In this document: one piece after another, positions 42,027 through 44,281 of the stretch | Layout: each line of letters opens with the position of its first letter | Numbering within the stretch: position 1 is the first letter of the stretch | Virus record (IMG/VR): IMGVR_UViG_3300030102_006169 | Span: 39,880 to 84,160 of that record | Source of the DNA: a virus | Reading direction: 5' to 3' (one strand) | DNA length: 44,281 bases | Notes under the pieces: model-generated | Database searches by the model: none | Seen by the model: the letters and a program-made list of their open reading frames with translations, nothing else | Told to the model about the DNA's origin: nothing | Program-made: the position numbers and the translations under genes

Positions 42027-44281
42027 ATGAGTTTAAATGAACAATCTAAAAATTTTGATGGGGAAATGGGACCTACCCGTAAAGTAGATATGAATTACGG
42101 TTGGTTATCTACTAACAGTAATTATAGGGATGGTGTAGGTAAACAAGATAAATATTTGTGGAAATTTGGTGGTAAGGGGTTTCATTCTAGTTATTTTTGT
42201 CCAAAATACAATCAATTAGGTGATAATAAATCATTACCTAATAAAGAGATAAAAGAGTTTAGAGATTTAATATTTAAATTAGCAGGAAATCCTAGTGGAC
42301 CTTCTTTTACAGGTGCAAAAACTATGCAATATAATGATTTTATAGTTAAGGGATTACAAAAGTATAGAGATACGGTAGTACCTACTAAAAATTGGGACGA
42401 TAATCAAAAAAGGTATACTAAGACCATGCTTAATAACTTCATAAACTATATAGATGGAAAAGAATATGCGACATTATGTGATTATACTTCTGTTGAAGAT
42501 ATTATTGGTCATTCTCATGAGTTAATATATGAAAATAGACATGAAATTTTAGATATTGCTGCCCTTATATTTGCATTCATTCCTGGCGGTATCGTTATTT
42601 CTGGTGTAATAGAGTTAGCTAATGGTGCTTTATATATTAAAGAAGGAGATCCAGTAACAGGTGGAATCTCAATAATATTTGCATTTCTACCTTTTCTTAA
42701 TAAAATACCCGGTTTTGAAAAGGTTTCTACTAAAATAATGTTACCTATAATTGAGAAACTACGTAAAGGTCAAGAATTAACTAAACAACAATTTACTTTT
42801 CTTCAAAAATTTATAAACGATTTAATAACACATAAAAAACTTATCACAGATAAAATTGGTTTTTTAAAAAAACAAAAAGAAATATTTTTAGAAAATGGTG
42901 GTACAGAAGAATTATATAGCAAATATTTAAAAGAAGTTTTAGAAGGTAAAAAAACTAAAGAAGAGTTTTTTTCTTTACTGAAGGGTAGTGTTAAAAAACC
43001 ACCAATAAAAAAAATAGGGGTAGTTAAAATTGCAAAAGAAAAAATAGAAGAAATAAAAAATGTTTTTAAACAAAAGGGTTGGGATGATGTTTGGGGTTAT
43101 GACGGTGAGACGGGCGATCCCAATTTTATTGAGACTATAATGAATATTGATGGTGTAGAAACAAAAGTTAAATTAACAGTAAGTGATTATGGGCCTCATA
43201 GACTTAAGGGTAAGGGATTAGAAAGATATGATTTAAAGGCTCAAAATGCTGCGGGAGTACGTCTAACGGATGATGAGGGAGTTGATTGGGTTATTTTGAG
43301 ACCTGGATCTCATAAGACGTTTGACGATATTTTATTTTCGTTAGAACATGAATTAGTACATGTCATACAACCATCTAAAATGAGTAATAAGTTATCATCT
43401 TCTTATGTAACGGATACAGAGATAAAAAATATGAATTTTGGAAATGTGGTAAAAACGTTGAGTAAATACCCTAAACACGTTAAGTTAAATCATTTTAAAC
43501 GAGCAATATATCACAAAGCACTGGGTAAATGGTCAAAGCTAAGAAAATATGAGGATGATTTTATTAAAAACTTTGTGGCGGATGAGGATGAGGTTATGTT
43601 TAGGGAAAGTTATGATTTATGGTTTAAAGAAAAAGGATCCAAAATAGACAATCCTTGGTTAAAAACTATGTTCGATGAATTAAAGGAAGTTGATAGCCGG
43701 TATACCGATTATAATCAATTTTATAAGAATTTTTTAAACAAAAGTGAGGAAGAGGTTGATAAGGTATTTAAAATTTATTTAAATAGTACTGATAAGTCCC
43801 ATCAATCAATAGTACGAGATATTTTACATAATGTCGGCTATACTGAACACCAATGGGAAATAGAAGCAAATTTATCGCCTTTTATTAGTAGTTTAATTGA
43901 CTACGCTAAAAAATCAATTAAACCTGAACAAGGTGAAATTACTAGTACCTTTATTAAAGATATGAAAAAGTGGTTAAAATCACTTGGTACTAATAACGAT
44001 TATAATGCTGCACGAACTTTAAGGGATTATCATGTAAGTGATAGTTTTTACAGGGAAATGTTAAATTATGGAAAATTATTTGATACTGATCCAGAAAAGG
44101 GTAAAAAAGTTGTAAACAAAATATACAAACAATTAGAAAATCTTAAAACATCAGGTTTAAAAGAATCTATGAAACCTAAAAAAATAATAATTAATCAACA
44201 CCAAAAAGGTTTATTAACGGAATTTAAAAAAAGAGCATATTCATTTGATTGGGACGATAATATTTTATTTATGCCCACTAA
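42027..44281 (+). CDS. Large HExxH metallopeptidase-like protein with HAD-like motif, C-terminus beyond the window
   Basis: Translation from the ATG at 42027 is open for 751 codons to the edge. The N-terminal 170 residues are polar (GKHELIYENRHE-like stretches rich in Asn, Tyr, Lys). Residues about 175-230 are hydrophobic with a helix-turn-helix look (IAALIFAFIPGGIVISGVIE, then ISIIFAFLPFL), recalling pre-toxin or membrane-active segments. A Lys-rich helical part (about 240-345) follows. A peptidase domain carries the zinc motif H441-E-L-V-H445, and E611/E613 in WEIEANLSPF are placed as a third ligand, as in gluzincins and ImmA/IrrE-like peptidases. Close to the edge, KIIINQHQKGLLTE leads into FDWDDNILFMPT (D741, D743), a HAD phosphatase motif I. 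It has its own promoter box after the sheath terminator. Function is unknown; a virion-borne or injected peptidase is one possibility. Confidence 0.7.
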   Translation, partial: MSLNEQSKNFDGEMGPTRKVDMNYGWLSTNSNYRDGVGKQDKYLWKFGGKGFHSSYFCPKYNQLGDNKSLPNKEIKEFRDLIFKLAGNPSGPSFTGAKTMQYNDFIVKGLQKYRDTVVPTKNWDDNQKRYTKTMLNNFINYIDGKEYATLCDYTSVEDIIGHSHELIYENRHEILDIAALIFAFIPGGIVISGVIELANGALYIKEGDPVTGGISIIFAFLPFLNKIPGFEKVSTKIMLPIIEKLRKGQELTKQQFTFLQKFINDLITHKKLITDKIGFLKKQKEIFLENGGTEELYSKYLKEVLEGKKTKEEFFSLLKGSVKKPPIKKIGVVKIAKEKIEEIKNVFKQKGWDDVWGYDGETGDPNFIETIMNIDGVETKVKLTVSDYGPHRLKGKGLERYDLKAQNAAGVRLTDDEGVDWVILRPGSHKTFDDILFSLEHELVHVIQPSKMSNKLSSSYVTDTEIKNMNFGNVVKTLSKYPKHVKLNHFKRAIYHKALGKWSKLRKYEDDFIKNFVADEDEVMFRESYDLWFKEKGSKIDNPWLKTMFDELKEVDSRYTDYNQFYKNFLNKSEEEVDKVFKIYLNSTDKSHQSIVRDILHNVGYTEHQWEIEANLSPFISSLIDYAKKSIKPEQGEITSTFIKDMKKWLKSLGTNNDYNAARTLRDYHVSDSFYREMLNYGKLFDTDPEKGKKVVNKIYKQLENLKTSGLKESMKPKKIIINQHQKGLLTEFKKRAYSFDWDDNILFMPT

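Overview
The window is part of the genome of a contractile-tailed (T4-like, myovirus-type) phage. The marker genes are a family B DNA polymerase, a long gp18-type tail sheath protein, gp14-like and gp15-like neck/tail-completion proteins, and an SNF2-type helicase. The DNA is strongly AT-rich. Start codons have A/T-rich leaders without recognisable Shine-Dalgarno sequences, and the polymerase gene is preceded by a TTTG-N19-TATATTTG promoter. Both features are typical of Bacteroidota, so the host is inferred to be a Bacteroidota (perhaps flavobacterial) bacterium. No integrase, tRNA, insertion sequence or CRISPR array was seen.

Layout. Positions 1-2600 hold a leftward operon of five small genes, including one WYL-like protein; the last gene runs off the left edge. 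Positions 2662-29695 hold a rightward array of nine genes, about 27 kb, of which eight look like adhesin, fibre or baseplate-decoration proteins. They are built from exchangeable modules: shared N-terminal and C-terminal domains, YadA-head-like beta-roll repeats, LamG/concanavalin-like lectin folds, a right-handed beta-helix, collagen-like G-X-Y repeats, a cupredoxin-like domain with a complete type-1 copper ligand set, and an S74-type chaperone domain. Positions 29746-38827 mix replication genes (DNA polymerase, SNF2 helicase) with neck and tail-completion genes on both strands, plus a fused 2-oxoglutarate/Fe(II) oxygenase-glutaredoxin. Positions 38829-41957 hold a 52-residue ribbon-helix-helix-like gene with an apparent operator, then the 941-residue tail sheath gene and a hairpin terminator. 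From 42027 to the right edge runs an incomplete gene of more than 751 codons with an HExxH metallopeptidase motif and, at its cut end, a HAD-phosphatase-like DWDDN motif.

Regulation. The octamer ATATTTAT, mostly followed by A/T and then A, occurs in coding orientation in short gaps upstream of eleven transcription-unit heads (eight rightward, three leftward), with no -33 TTTG element. It behaves like a phage-specific late promoter. The DNA polymerase gene, and possibly the small ribbon-helix-helix gene, instead carry host-type elements. This suggests an early/late division of transcription.

The strongest candidates for undescribed biology are: the oxygenase-glutaredoxin fusion in a phage that also makes Lys-rich collagen-like fibres; the metallopeptidase/HAD giant protein; the copper-site fibre domain; and the small DNA-binding gene with AGTATGA repeats. 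All function calls rest on reading the sequence and on recalled family motifs; no search was run.
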